A stretch of 64,000 bases of DNA from positions 3,348,001-3,412,000 of the forward strand of contig NZ_JAPENX010000001.1 of assembly GCF_026341815.1 (NCBI RefSeq), read 5' to 3'. Position numbers and translations under genes: made by a program. This document shows positions 1 through 8,477 of the stretch, piece by piece. Origin of the DNA: Streptomyces sp. NBC_00572. GTDB lineage: Bacteria > Actinomycetota > Actinomycetes > Streptomycetales > Streptomycetaceae. The notes under the pieces are model-generated. The model was not told the origin of the DNA. It was given only the letters and a program-made list of their open reading frames with translations, and did no database searches. The first letter of the stretch is position 1. Each line of letters starts with the position of its first letter.

Positions 1-365
1 GCGCTGGCCGGAATGGTCCGGTACGTCTTCTTGTACGGCTCGGGCTCGGCCTGCTGGCCGCCGAGGAAGATGGTCCAGCCGTTGTCCGCGATCTCGGGGT
101 CGACCCCGAAGCGGATCTTGTCGTCCATCGCCACGGTGATGGACTTCTCGGCCTTCTTGTTGAGGCACTGCTGGATCTGCGACTCCTTGATGGCGTCGCC
201 GTCGTTGTAGCAGGCGGCCTCGGAGTGGATCGAGTCGGACCCGACCGTGACAGTCGCGATCGGAGTCGGCTTGTCGCAGGCGGAGAGTACGAGGAGCCCG
301 GCGGAGACGGCCCCGAGGGCGACGGCGGCCCGGCGGCGCGAGCCGGAGAAGAACGCAACGGTCAT
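1..365 (-). CDS. DUF2771-type lipoprotein, C-terminus beyond window edge
   Basis: The visible 121 residues start at an ATG (363-365) and begin with an Arg-rich n-region, a hydrophobic stretch and a lipobox ending LLVLSAC, so this is probably a lipidated, membrane-anchored extracellular protein. The mature part has three Cys residues (one in the lipobox) and no catalytic motif that I recognise. Size, lipobox and its place beside an MFS transporter and a DUF3027 gene fit the Streptomyces DUF2771 lipoproteins, whose function is unknown. The gene runs off the left edge, so total length cannot be judged. Confidence 0.75.
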   Translation of the reverse strand, partial: MTVAFFSGSRRRAAVALGAVSAGLLVLSACDKPTPIATVTVGSDSIHSEAACYNDGDAIKESQIQQCLNKKAEKSITVAMDDKIRFGVDPEIADNGWTIFLGGQQAEPEPYKKTYRTIPAS

Positions 366-472
366 GAGCCGAAGGCTATCGGGCCGCCGCGCCCGCGCCA
401 CGCGGGGGTACGGCGTGCCGCCCTCGGGTACCGGAACGAGGGCCCTTCCCGGTCCCCGCTCCCCGCCCCGGA

Positions 473-1870
473 CTACGCCACTCGCGTCTTCGAACGCCCC
501 TTCGGCCCCGGCCGCTGCCGGGCCGCCGCGAGCAGGCCCCGTACGGAGAGGAGTGCGCCCGTCGCCAGGATTCCGGCCGCCACCGCCATGCCCAGGGTCC
601 CGTTCAGGGGCAGGGCGATGCCGATCCCACCGCCCACCACCCACGCCATCTGCAGTGCCGTCTCGGAACGCGCGAACGCCGAGGTCCGTACGACCTCCGG
701 CACGTCCCGCTGGATCAGCGCGTCCAGCGACAGCTTCGACAGGGCCTGGGTGAGACCCGCGACCGCGCCCAGGACGGCCACCATCGCCCCGCTGAAGAAG
801 ATCGCCGTACAGATCGCCGTGGCGCAGGCCACGCTGACCATGGTGGCGATGATCACCTCGGGCCCGTGCCCCCGGTCCCGTAGCAGCGAGCCCATCGCCG
901 TACCGCACGCGTTGCCCACGCCCGCCGCGACGCCCACGATCCCCAGCGACACGGCGGCACTCTGCCCCGACAGCGGGTGCTCGCGCAGCAGGAACGCCAG
1001 GAAGAAGATCAGGAAACCCGACAGCATCCGCTGCGCCGCGTTCGCCTCAAGACCGTGCAGGACCGAAGGCCCCACCGTCCGCAGACTCGGCTTCCGCTCG
1101 CCGTGCGTCAGCAGATGCGCCCGCCGCTCACCCTTCGCCGAGTCCACCTTGGGCGGCATCCGCAGCGCCCAGAACGCCCCGAGCAGGAACAGTGCGCACG
1201 CCCCGTACAGCGGATACGGGGGTCCGAGCACCTGCAGCCCCGCCCCGATGGGCGCGGCGATGCCCGTCGCGAGCAGCCCGGCCAGGGTGACCCGCGAGTT
1301 CGCCTTCACGAGCGAGAAGTTCGGTGGCAGGAGCCGCGGCACGACCGCACTGCGCACCACCCCGTACGCCTTCGAGGCCACCAGGACCCCGAGCGCCGCC
1401 GGGTACAGCTCGATGCCGCCGGTGGCGACCGCCGCCGACATCATGATCGCGAGGACCGCCCGGGTCAGCATCGCGCCGGCCATCGCGGCCCGCCGCCCGT
1501 GCGGGATGCGGTCGAGGAGCGGGCCGATCACCGGAGCGAGGAGGGTGAAGGGCGCCATGGTGACGGCGAGGTAGAGGGCGACGCGCCCGCGGGCCTCGTC
1601 GGTCGGCACGGAGAAGAAGACGGTGGAGGCGAGGGCGACGGTGATCATGACGTCCCCGGCACCGTTCACGGCGTGCAGCTCGATCAGTTTCCCGAGCCCC
1701 GACTCGCCCGCGCCGTGCGCGTGGGTGGCCTTGCGGATGCCCTTCGCCGTGCCAGTGAACGGCAGGTGCAGGGCGCGGCCGACCTTCCGGCCCGCTCGGC
1801 GGAGCGGTCCGGCATGATCTTCGGATCGTGCGGGGGACCGTGCGGCTGCCACTCCGTCATAGTGCCCCAC
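473..1870 (-). CDS. MFS transporter, 465 aa
   Basis: A major facilitator superfamily permease of normal length with about 12 hydrophobic segments and a cytoplasmic, basic N-terminal tail of about 60 residues. The loop LLDRIPHGRRAAMAG after the second predicted helix matches the MFS motif-A position. The substrate is unknown. The start is uncertain: GTG at 1870 gives 465 aa and GTG at 1852 gives 459 aa, and neither has a good ribosome binding site. It lies on the same strand as the lipoprotein ahead of it, with about 107 bp between them, so the two may be cotranscribed. The neighbouring DUF3027 gene is divergent. Confidence 0.85.
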   Translation of the reverse strand: MGHYDGVAAARSPARSEDHAGPLRRAGRKVGRALHLPFTGTAKGIRKATHAHGAGESGLGKLIELHAVNGAGDVMITVALASTVFFSVPTDEARGRVALYLAVTMAPFTLLAPVIGPLLDRIPHGRRAAMAGAMLTRAVLAIMMSAAVATGGIELYPAALGVLVASKAYGVVRSAVVPRLLPPNFSLVKANSRVTLAGLLATGIAAPIGAGLQVLGPPYPLYGACALFLLGAFWALRMPPKVDSAKGERRAHLLTHGERKPSLRTVGPSVLHGLEANAAQRMLSGFLIFFLAFLLREHPLSGQSAAVSLGIVGVAAGVGNACGTAMGSLLRDRGHGPEVIIATMVSVACATAICTAIFFSGAMVAVLGAVAGLTQALSKLSLDALIQRDVPEVVRTSAFARSETALQMAWVVGGGIGIALPLNGTLGMAVAAGILATGALLSVRGLLAAARQRPGPKGRSKTRVA

Positions 1871-2372
1871 CAGCGCGCCGGACGAACCGTGGCGCGGCGG
1901 GACACGGCCTCATCGGACCGAGGTGGACCGCGGCGGACCGCAGTGGACCGGCGCGGACAGGCATCGGCACGAGCACCGGGACGAACGTCGGGACGAACAT
2001 CGGCACAAACCTCGGGACAAACCTCGGGACAAACCTCGGCGACCTCCTTCCGGCCGGTCCTCGGGTCGCCGTCCGGACCGCCTTCCGGACCGCCCCGGGC
2101 GTCCGCGATCCGGGCCACTTGGGGCGGGCATGTGGGCTGAGGCCCGCGAACGGGGTAGCGTGCGTAGCGCGTCACCGGCGGAAGCTCTCGGCCGCGCGCC
2201 TCTTCGGCATCCCGCAGAATGGATGGCGATAGGTGTGCCCGAGACACGCGAGACAGGTCGGGTGCGCGGACGTCGATGCGGCCCACAGGTCCGCTCCGCC
2301 CGCCGCCCGTGGCTTCGCTCCCGCCCCTCGGCCGGCGCACCCGTGAGACGGCGTAGGAGAGAAGCGAGACCT
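1871..2372. other. Intergenic region with tandem repeats
   Basis: About 500 bp between divergent MFS and DUF3027 genes. It contains a run of CGGACCG/GGACCGCG-like decamers (about 1913-1960) and six 12-bp units (1966-2037). No gene is convincing here: the overlapping ORFs have no ribosome binding site and no recognisable product. It must hold both divergent promoters, but I could not place them. Confidence 0.6.
1966..2037. repeat. Six 12-bp tandem units
   Basis: The units read GGCACGAGCACC, GGGACGAACGTC, GGGACGAACATC, GGCACAAACCTC, then GGGACAAACCTC twice. In one forward frame they encode Gly-Thr-Asn-(Val/Ile/Leu), and among the last five units the differences are silent or V/I/L swaps. I do not call the surrounding ORF (1828-2232) a gene. 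Confidence 0.85.
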
Positions 2373-3302
2373 GTGAGTGCTGCGACGACGCGAAGCGGTA
2401 CCCCGCGTACCCCGCGAGCCACGCGTACCCCCGACCGCCTGTGCGCTGAGGCCGTAGACCTCGCGCGGGAGGCCGCCGAGGAGGCGGCCGCCCCCGGGAT
2501 CGTCGGCGCACACGTCGAAGTGGTCGCCGAGGGTGACCGGGTCGTCACCCACTACTTCGAGTCCAAGGAACCCGGCTACCGGGGCTGGCGCTGGGCGGTG
2601 ACGGTCACCCGGGCCTCCCGCGCCAAGAACATCACCCTCGACGAAACCGTCCTGCTTCCCGGCTCCGACGCCCTCCTCGCCCCCGAGTGGGTGCCGTGGA
2701 GCGAGCGGCTGCGCCCCGGCGACATGGGCCCCGGCGACCTGCTGCCGACCGAGCAGGACGACCTGCGCCTGGAGCCCGGCTACTCGGGCGAGGACGCACC
2801 GCCGCCGAACTCCGTGGTGTCGGAGGAACTGGCGGACCACCTCGACGTCGAGGACGCCGAAATCGTCACCCGCACCCCCTCGCGGGGTGCGATCGCCGCG
2901 GTCGCCGAAGAGCTCGGCATGCGCCGGGCCCGGGTCCTCTCCCGGTACGGCCTCCACATGGCCGCCGACCGCTGGGAGGAGTCCTTCGGCGCACGGACGC
3001 CGATGGCCCAGGCCGCGCCGGCCACCTGCGAGTCCTGCGCCTTCCTGGTGCCGCTCGCCGGCTCCCTGAAGCAGACCTTCGGCATCTGCGCCAACGAGTT
3101 CGCCCCCGCCGACGGCCGGGTCGTCTCCCTCTCGTACGGCTGCGGCGGGCACTCGGAGGCCGCGATCATGCCGAAGCCGCCGCGGCCGGCGCCGCCGGTC
3201 CTGGACTCGATGGGCGCGGACGCCTTCCCCCTCCGCCCGGCCAAGGACTCCGGCTCGACCACAGAACCCGACGCCACCTCGGAAGACCTGGGTCACTCGT
3301 AG
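2373..3302 (+). CDS. DUF3027 domain protein, 309 aa
   Basis: A cytoplasmic protein of the actinobacterial DUF3027 family (function unknown). I chose GTG at 2373 (VSAATTRS) because GGAGAG lies just upstream and family members begin near this sequence. The longer frame upstream is only the repeat-rich spacer. The body has the family's conserved first block (AEAVDLAREAAEEAA), an acidic middle and a C-terminal region with paired Cys (CESCAF, ICANEF and YGCGGHSE) that could bind zinc. A hairpin at 3348-3376 ends the unit. Confidence 0.85.
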   Translation: MSAATTRSGTPRTPRATRTPDRLCAEAVDLAREAAEEAAAPGIVGAHVEVVAEGDRVVTHYFESKEPGYRGWRWAVTVTRASRAKNITLDETVLLPGSDALLAPEWVPWSERLRPGDMGPGDLLPTEQDDLRLEPGYSGEDAPPPNSVVSEELADHLDVEDAEIVTRTPSRGAIAAVAEELGMRRARVLSRYGLHMAADRWEESFGARTPMAQAAPATCESCAFLVPLAGSLKQTFGICANEFAPADGRVVSLSYGCGGHSEAAIMPKPPRPAPPVLDSMGADAFPLRPAKDSGSTTEPDATSEDLGHS

Positions 3303-3347
3303 CCGATTCCGCGCCGCGCCCGTATGTCGCGGTCGGGGCGCAGGGAA

Positions 3348-3376
3348 GGGCGGACCACCACCCGTGGGGTCCGCCC
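3348..3376. terminator. Hairpin terminator between convergent units
   Basis: GGGCGGACC pairs with GGTCCGCCC across an 11-nt loop, followed by CTCTT. It can serve the DUF3027 gene and the convergent toxin-antitoxin operon. Confidence 0.75.
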
Positions 3377-3414
3377 TCTTCCGCGGGGCGCCGACGTGGG
3401 TCGGGCCGCTGACG

Positions 3415-3666
3415 TCAGCCGATGCGGCCGACCTGGATGACCACGACCGTCACGGTGGTCTCGGTGATCTCGTACAGCACCCGGTAGCGGCCTACGTGCA
3501 TGCGGCGCAGGTCGGGCGAGCCGTACTCGGCGCTGCCCTCCGGTCGGGGTTGCCCGGCGAGCAGGTCGACCGCGTCCATCAGTTGCCGCAGTCCGTCCGG
3601 GTCGTCCTTGAGGAAGCGCGTGGCCGCATCGATCGCGGCCTCGTCCCAGACGATCTCGTACGTCAC
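3415..3666 (-). CDS. RelE/ParE-type toxin, 83 aa
   Basis: A small type II toxin of the RelE/ParE fold. The sequence has the fold's order: N-terminal strand (YEIVWDEAA), helical hairpin, then three strands with the basic block LRRMHVGRYRVLYEI, in which Arg and Tyr are the usual RNase or RNA-contact residues. It starts with GTG and overlaps the antitoxin stop by 4 nt (GTGA, 3663-3666), so translation is probably coupled. I infer mRNA interferase activity from the family. A ParE-like gyrase poison is less likely but cannot be excluded. Confidence 0.88.
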   Translation of the reverse strand: MTYEIVWDEAAIDAATRFLKDDPDGLRQLMDAVDLLAGQPRPEGSAEYGSPDLRRMHVGRYRVLYEITETTVTVVVIQVGRIG

Positions 3667-3917
3667 CCTCGCTCCAGGCCGAGGCGGGCACGGACGTCGT
3701 CATGCGGCACACCGCCGTTCTTCCCCGAGCTCTGACGCTCGCGGTACAGCGCCAGAGCCAGGGCGTCCTCCAGGTCGGCGAGTTCCTGAGGGTTGATGAG
3801 CACGGCCGCCGGCTGGCCGTGATCGGTGATCGTGATGCGCTCACGAGCATGGGACGCGCGGCGCACCAGCGACCCGAACCGGGCCCGCGCTTCGGTGATC
3901 GGGAGAGTCTCACTCAT
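3663..3917 (-). CDS. Phd/YefM-type antitoxin, 84 aa
   Basis: The first gene of the toxin-antitoxin operon. The N-terminal half (LPITEARARFGSLVRRA, then ERITITDHGQPAAVLI) is the classic Phd/YefM DNA-binding fold. The C-terminal half is charged and should wrap the toxin. I chose ATG at 3917 because upstream in-frame sequence lacks family similarity and because a palindromic operator abuts this ATG. Antitoxins of this family repress their own operon together with the toxin. Confidence 0.9.
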   Translation of the reverse strand: MSETLPITEARARFGSLVRRASHARERITITDHGQPAAVLINPQELADLEDALALALYRERQSSGKNGGVPHDDVRARLGLERG

Positions 3918-3932
3918 GTACAGAACTGTACA
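3917..3932. promoter_or_regulatory. Toxin-antitoxin operator and probable leaderless promoter
   Basis: TGTACAG-AA-CTGTACA is a perfect 7-bp inverted repeat that touches the antitoxin ATG. On the minus strand it contains the hexamer TACAGT exactly 7 nt before the ATG, the spacing of a leaderless -10 box. Antitoxin binding here would cover the promoter and start codon. Confidence 0.75.
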
Positions 3933-4079
3933 CTTCACGCCTTTTCCTGTGAGTGATTCCGCGCGCCCCGGCCCCGGACGTGCCCCGGCGGCGGGGGAGG
4001 GGCGGGGCGCGGTACCTTCGGGCCCCGGTGTCACCATCCCGGCCCGGCACTATCACCGCCCCGCAGAGTGGAGTCAGAC

Positions 4080-7000
4080 GTGAGCGTCAGCGTCCGGACG
4101 ACGACCGACGGAACCGATCCCTTCGGCACCGCACGGCTGCGGCGGGGTGTGCTCGACGCCTGGGGCGCGTCCCCCGCCCGGTTCCGGGAGGACGCCAACG
4201 CCGAGGAGGACCTCGCCCTCGGCGGCTACCGCGACCGCCTCGTCGTCGAACTCGCCCAGAACGCCGCCGACGCCGCCCACCGCGCCGGCGTCACCGGCCG
4301 CCTCCGCCTCACCCTGCACCCGGCCGACCACGAGGGCCCCGCGATCCTCGCCGCCGCCAACACCGGCGCACCGCTGGACGCCTCCGGCGTCGAGTCGCTG
4401 TCCACGCTCCGGGCCTCGGCCAAGCGCGAGCAGACCCACGGCGCCGTCGGCCGCTTCGGCGTCGGCTTCGCCGCCGTCCTCGCCGTCACCGACGAGCCCG
4501 CCGTCCTCGGCCGTCACGGCGGCGTCCGCTGGTCCCTCGCGGAGGCCCGCGAACTCGCCGCCGAGTCCGCCAAGTACAGCCCCGGCCTCGGTGACGAACT
4601 CCGCCGCCGCGACGGCCACGTACCCCTCCTGCGGCTTCCGCTGCCCGCCGAGGGCACCGCCCCCGACGGCTACGACACCGTCGTCGTCCTCCCGTTGCGC
4701 GACACCGCCGCCCGCGACCTCGCCGAACGGCTCCTCGCCTCCGTCGACGACGCCCTCCTCCTCACCCTCCCGGGGCTCGCCGAGATCGTCGTGGAGACCC
4801 CCGAAGGGGTACGGACCATCCACCGCTCCGATGACGACGGATACGTCGTCATCGAGGACACCGCCACCGGCACCCACCGCTGGCGGACCGTCTCCCACGG
4901 CGGCCCCCTCGACGCCGAACTCCTCAAGGACCGCCCGGTCGAGGAGCGCCTGCGCCCCCACTGGTCGGTCACCTGGGCCGTACCCGTGGACACCGACGGA
5001 GCCCCGCGCTACCCGCGGACGACCCCGGTCGTGCACGCCCCCACGCCCACCGACGAGCCCCTCGGCATCCCCGCGCTGCTCATCGCCTCCCTGCCGCTGG
5101 ACACCGCGCGGCGGCACCCGGCGCCCGGCCGGCTCACCGACTTCCTGGTGCAGCGCGCGGCCGACGCGTACGCCGAACTCCTCGCCGAGTGGCAGCCGGT
5201 GACGACCGCCACGCTCGACCTCGTCCCCGGCCCGCTCGGCAAGGGCCCCCTCGACGGGGCACTGCGCGAGGCGATCCTGGACCGGCTGCCGAGGGTCGCG
5301 TTCCTGGCCCCCGCCGCCCCCACCGAGGAACTCCCCGCACTCCGCCCGATCGAGGCCGAGGTCGCGGAAGGCGCGGGCACGGACACGGTGGACGTCCTCG
5401 CCGAGGTGTTCCCGACGCTCCTCCCGGCCGGCCTGGAGCGCCGTCCGGAGCTCCGGACCCTCGGCGTCGGCCGCGTCCCCTTCACCGAGGCGATCGACCG
5501 CCTCGCCGGGGTGGACAGGCCGCCGACGTGGTGGTGGCGCCTGTACGACTCCCTCGCGGGCATCGACCCGGACCGCCTCTCGGGCCTCCCGGTGCCGCTG
5601 GCGGAGACCGCCGAAGGCGCCCGTATCCGTACGGCGATCGGCCCCCGCCAGGTCCTCCTGCCCCAGGAGCGGACCCCGGCCGAACTGACCCGGCTCGGCC
5701 TGAAGGTCGCCCACCCCGAGGCCGCCCACCCCATCCTGGAGAAGCTGGGAGCCCTGCCCGCCACGCCCCGCGCGGTCCTGACGACCCCGCAGGTACGGGC
5801 GGCGGTCGCGGCCTCCCTCGACGCGGGCGAGATCTGGGACGAGGACGCGGACGCCCTGGACGCGGACGAACTCGTCGAGACGGTCCTCGGCCTGGTCCGC
5901 GACGCGGAACTCGACCCGGGCGAGGAGCCCTGGCTGGGCGCCCTGGCCCTCCCCGACGAGGACGGCGAACTCTCCCCGGCGGGAGAGCTGGTGATGCCCG
6001 GCTCGGCGTTCGCCGCAGTCATGCGCGAGGACGAACTGGCCTACGTGGACGCCGAACTGGCCGCCCGCTGGGGCGAACAGCCGCTGGCCGCCTGTGGAGT
6101 TCTCGCGACCTTCGCACTGGTCCGCGCCACCGACCTGCTCCTCGACCCGGACGAGGTCGAACCCCGCGAGGGCGACTACCCGGAGCCGGACGACGCCGGA
6201 CTCCTGGACGCGGTCGACGTGTGGTGCGAGGACGTCCTGGACCGGCTGCCGGAGTCGCCCGTACCGCCGGTGGCGACGGAGATCGTGGCCGTACGGGACC
6301 TGGACCTGGTCGACGACGACGCCTGGCCGCAGGCCCTCGCGCTCCTCGCGCAGCCGCCGCTGCGGGACGCCCTGACCCAGCCCGTACGGGTGCTGCTTCC
6401 GGACGGCACGACGGAGACGGTCCGCTCGTACACGGCGTGGTGGCTCCGCGACCACCCGGTCCTGGACGGCCGCCGCCCGGCGGGCCTGCGAGCGGCGGGC
6501 ACGGACCCGCTGCTGATCGGCCTGTACGACTCCGCCGACGCGACGGGCTTCGACGACGAGCAGGTCCTGAGGGCGCTGGGCGTCCGTACGTCGGTGGCGG
6601 CGCTCCTGGACGAACCGGGAGGCGCGGCGGAACTCCTGACGCGCCTGGCGGATGCGGAGAGGGAGGTCACGGACGCCCAACTCCACGCCCTGTACACGGC
6701 CCTGGCGGACCTGGACCCGGAGCAGGTGACGCTGCCGGACGAGCTGCGCGCGGTGGTGGACGGCGAGGTGGTCGTGGTGGACGCGGCGGAGGCGATGGTG
6801 GCGGACGCCCCGGACCTGCTGCCGCTGGCGGGCGGGGTGCCGCTGCTGCCGGTGGCACCGTCGCGGGCGGCGGACCTGGCGGAACTGTTCCAGGTCAGGC
6901 GCCTGAGCGAGGCGGTGGAGGCGGAGGTGGCGACGGTCGGCGAGGAACACGAGGTGCCGGAGTCGGTCCGGATCCTCCTGGGCGCGACGACCCCCACGGC

Positions 7001-7211
7001 CTACATCGAACACGAGGAACTCCGGGCGGCGGACACGGAACTCGACTGGCGCCGCACCCCGGACGGCGTGGTCCACGCGTCCACCCTGGAAGGCGTGGCG
7101 GCAGGCCTGGCCTGGGCAGCCGGCCAATGGCCCCGCCGCTTCGAGGTGGCGGCCCTCCTGGAGGACCCGTCGAGGACGGCGGAGCTGGAGAGGGACCGCT
7201 GGTTCGACTGA
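4080..7211 (+). CDS. Sacsin-type GHKL ATPase-domain protein, 1043 aa
   Basis: A large cytoplasmic protein whose first 200 or so residues match the sacsin N-terminal, Hsp90-like ATPase fold: the N-box VELAQNAADA, the AILAAANTGAPLD segment and GAVGRFGVGFAAVL, the glycine-rich ATP lid. The remaining 800 residues are acidic and alpha-helical with no domain that I recognise. I chose GTG at 4080, which has GGAG 7 nt upstream, over the in-frame GTG at 4068. The family is conserved in Streptomyces without a known role. It may act as a chaperone or ATP-dependent switch, which is inference. It is monocistronic and ends just before a convergent gene. Confidence 0.85.
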   Translation: MSVSVRTTTDGTDPFGTARLRRGVLDAWGASPARFREDANAEEDLALGGYRDRLVVELAQNAADAAHRAGVTGRLRLTLHPADHEGPAILAAANTGAPLDASGVESLSTLRASAKREQTHGAVGRFGVGFAAVLAVTDEPAVLGRHGGVRWSLAEARELAAESAKYSPGLGDELRRRDGHVPLLRLPLPAEGTAPDGYDTVVVLPLRDTAARDLAERLLASVDDALLLTLPGLAEIVVETPEGVRTIHRSDDDGYVVIEDTATGTHRWRTVSHGGPLDAELLKDRPVEERLRPHWSVTWAVPVDTDGAPRYPRTTPVVHAPTPTDEPLGIPALLIASLPLDTARRHPAPGRLTDFLVQRAADAYAELLAEWQPVTTATLDLVPGPLGKGPLDGALREAILDRLPRVAFLAPAAPTEELPALRPIEAEVAEGAGTDTVDVLAEVFPTLLPAGLERRPELRTLGVGRVPFTEAIDRLAGVDRPPTWWWRLYDSLAGIDPDRLSGLPVPLAETAEGARIRTAIGPRQVLLPQERTPAELTRLGLKVAHPEAAHPILEKLGALPATPRAVLTTPQVRAAVAASLDAGEIWDEDADALDADELVETVLGLVRDAELDPGEEPWLGALALPDEDGELSPAGELVMPGSAFAAVMREDELAYVDAELAARWGEQPLAACGVLATFALVRATDLLLDPDEVEPREGDYPEPDDAGLLDAVDVWCEDVLDRLPESPVPPVATEIVAVRDLDLVDDDAWPQALALLAQPPLRDALTQPVRVLLPDGTTETVRSYTAWWLRDHPVLDGRRPAGLRAAGTDPLLIGLYDSADATGFDDEQVLRALGVRTSVAALLDEPGGAAELLTRLADAEREVTDAQLHALYTALADLDPEQVTLPDELRAVVDGEVVVVDAAEAMVADAPDLLPLAGGVPLLPVAPSRAADLAELFQVRRLSEAVEAEVATVGEEHEVPESVRILLGATTPTAYIEHEELRAADTELDWRRTPDGVVHASTLEGVAAGLAWAAGQWPRRFEVAALLEDPSRTAELERDRWFD

Positions 7212-7229
7212 GGCCGGTGGAGGGCGAGG

Positions 7230-7670
7230 TCAGCGGAGGGCGGGATCGGCGAGGTCGAGGGTCAGCAGGTTGCGCCAGTCGTTGGTGAAGACGGCCCGGC
7301 TGCCCTCGTAGCGCACGCCGAGGAACGGGTTGGAGCTCTCCATGAAGGCGACCCACCGCAAGGAGCGGTCGCCGTCGAGACGGGCGAGATGACCGATGTT
7401 GCCCATCCCGCCGCCTCCGCCGAGAACCCACCCCGACCCGTCGGGCAGCGGGCTCTCGAACCAGACGTCCATCTCGCAGGTGCCGTACTCCGCGACGACC
7501 TCGGCCACGTCGAACGGCTCCCCGATCCGGAAGGGAATCGGGGACCCGGCGTCGGGGTGGTACGCCCCGGGCCCGTCGACGTGCAACTCCCGGCTGCTGC
7601 CGTCCGCCCGGTAGAGCCCGTCGCAGTACGGCACTTCGCCGCGGTTCCAGAGCTGCTCGACGAATCCCAT
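7230..7670 (-). CDS. Hypothetical protein, 146 aa
   Basis: I do not recognise this family. It is a soluble, acidic protein rich in aromatic residues and glycine (a GGGGGMG run in the middle), with no signal peptide, no Cys cluster and no metal motif. Beta-strand-like alternation (MDVWFESPL, RWVAFMESS) suggests a small beta-rich fold. The ATG at 7668-7670 is used. It converges on the sacsin-type gene with an 18-bp gap. Codon use is like its neighbours, which supports it being a real gene. Confidence 0.6.
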   Translation of the reverse strand: MGFVEQLWNRGEVPYCDGLYRADGSSRELHVDGPGAYHPDAGSPIPFRIGEPFDVAEVVAEYGTCEMDVWFESPLPDGSGWVLGGGGGMGNIGHLARLDGDRSLRWVAFMESSNPFLGVRYEGSRAVFTNDWRNLLTLDLADPALR

Positions 7671-8055
7671 GGCCCTACCTTGCCCGACGGGAGGGGTACC
7701 AGGGGTGGGGGTTTCTGGTGGGGTGCGGGTGCGGGCGCCCTCTTTCCGGGTGTGGCGGCCTCCACCACCGCGTCAAGGGCGCAACGACCGCGCACCCCGA
7801 ACCCACGGCAAGAGACCCGCCCATCCCGGCCATGACCAAGCCCCCACCCATCGACGAGCCCGACGCCCGGTTCCGTACCCCAGGCTTGAGGTTGCTGTTC
7901 AACCTGTGGCGGCTCCGTACTCGGCTGTGCGCAACGGACGCGTGTTGACGCCACGTTGATGGGCCGTTGATGCCCCGGAATACCGTGATCACGACGCGTT
8001 CGGAGGCCACTCCGGGCGCACGATGGCATTGACTGAACAAGGGGGCACCTTCCGT
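7671..8055. other. Intergenic region with decayed repeat
   Basis: About 385 bp. The first part (7721 to about 7850) is a degenerate fragment of the window's palindromic repeat family. The remainder should carry the promoter of the small secreted protein. No gene seen. Confidence 0.6.
7721..7850. repeat. Truncated copy of palindromic repeat family
   Basis: 7721-7781 matches the outer arm found at 34858-34913 on the opposite strand (a CCCTCTTTCC core, then a GTGTGGCGGCC core and the end GTCAAGGGCG). It is followed by degenerate pieces of the right inner arm (GCGCACCCCGAACCCACGG, then ACCAAGCCCCCACCCA). The loop and the other arm are missing. Confidence 0.7.
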
Positions 8056-8430
8056 ATGTCCAAGAACTTCGCCACACGCGCCGCCGTGGCCGCCGGCACC
8101 CTCGCCCTGGCCGCCACCGGAGTCCTCACGGGCGCGGGCGCGGCCTCCGCCGGCACCAACGGGCAGCAGATCTCCTACACGGACCACTACTCGCCCGGCT
8201 ACCGGCATTCGATCGAGATCTACGGCTACAACCAGAACGGCGAGGAGAGCCTCGGCTGCTTCAACATCAACTCGGGCGGCACCACCAACATCTCCGGCTG
8301 GTGGTGGCGGGGCGACGTCACGATCAAGGCGTACAACACCTACAACTGCCAGAACGGTTACAACTGGGGGGAGCACTTCTCCGTGCCGTACTCCCAGAGC
8401 GACGACTGGACCTACGTCACCGGCTACTGA
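8056..8430 (+). CDS. Small secreted protein, 124 aa
   Basis: Begins with a typical Sec signal peptide: KNFATRAAV, a hydrophobic core, and a signal peptidase site at or near GAASA-GTNG, so the mature part is about 90 residues. The mature part is rich in Tyr, Asn, Ser and Gly, with two Cys (SLGCFNI and YNCQNGYN) that could form one disulfide. I recognise no family. I chose the ATG at 8056 because GGGGG lies about 10 nt upstream. The in-frame ATG at 8023 would put 11 polar residues before the signal. A perfect hairpin follows at 8458-8477. Confidence 0.75.
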   Translation: MSKNFATRAAVAAGTLALAATGVLTGAGAASAGTNGQQISYTDHYSPGYRHSIEIYGYNQNGEESLGCFNINSGGTTNISGWWWRGDVTIKAYNTYNCQNGYNWGEHFSVPYSQSDDWTYVTGY

Positions 8431-8457
8431 GGCAGGTGCGGCCTGACCGCGGGGGAC

Positions 8458-8477
8458 GTGGATCAAGCCTGATCCAC
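8458..8477. terminator. Short perfect hairpin after secreted protein
   Basis: GTGGATCA-AGCC-TGATCCAC, 8-bp arms and a 4-nt loop, 28 bp after the stop codon. There is no U-run, so terminator function is likely but not certain. It overlaps the end of the pseudogene on the other strand. Confidence 0.5.

Noticed and set aside
1828..2232. 134-codon + strand frame carrying the Gly-Thr-Asn repeats
   Set aside because: No ribosome binding site, it begins inside the MFS gene and the rest is unlike any protein. Kept as a repeat observation only.
4074..7127. Minus-strand frame of over 1000 codons antisense to the sacsin-type gene
   Set aside because: Composition is rich in Arg, Gly, Val and Ala with no domain, start signal or ribosome binding site. 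It is the usual shadow of a high-GC gene.
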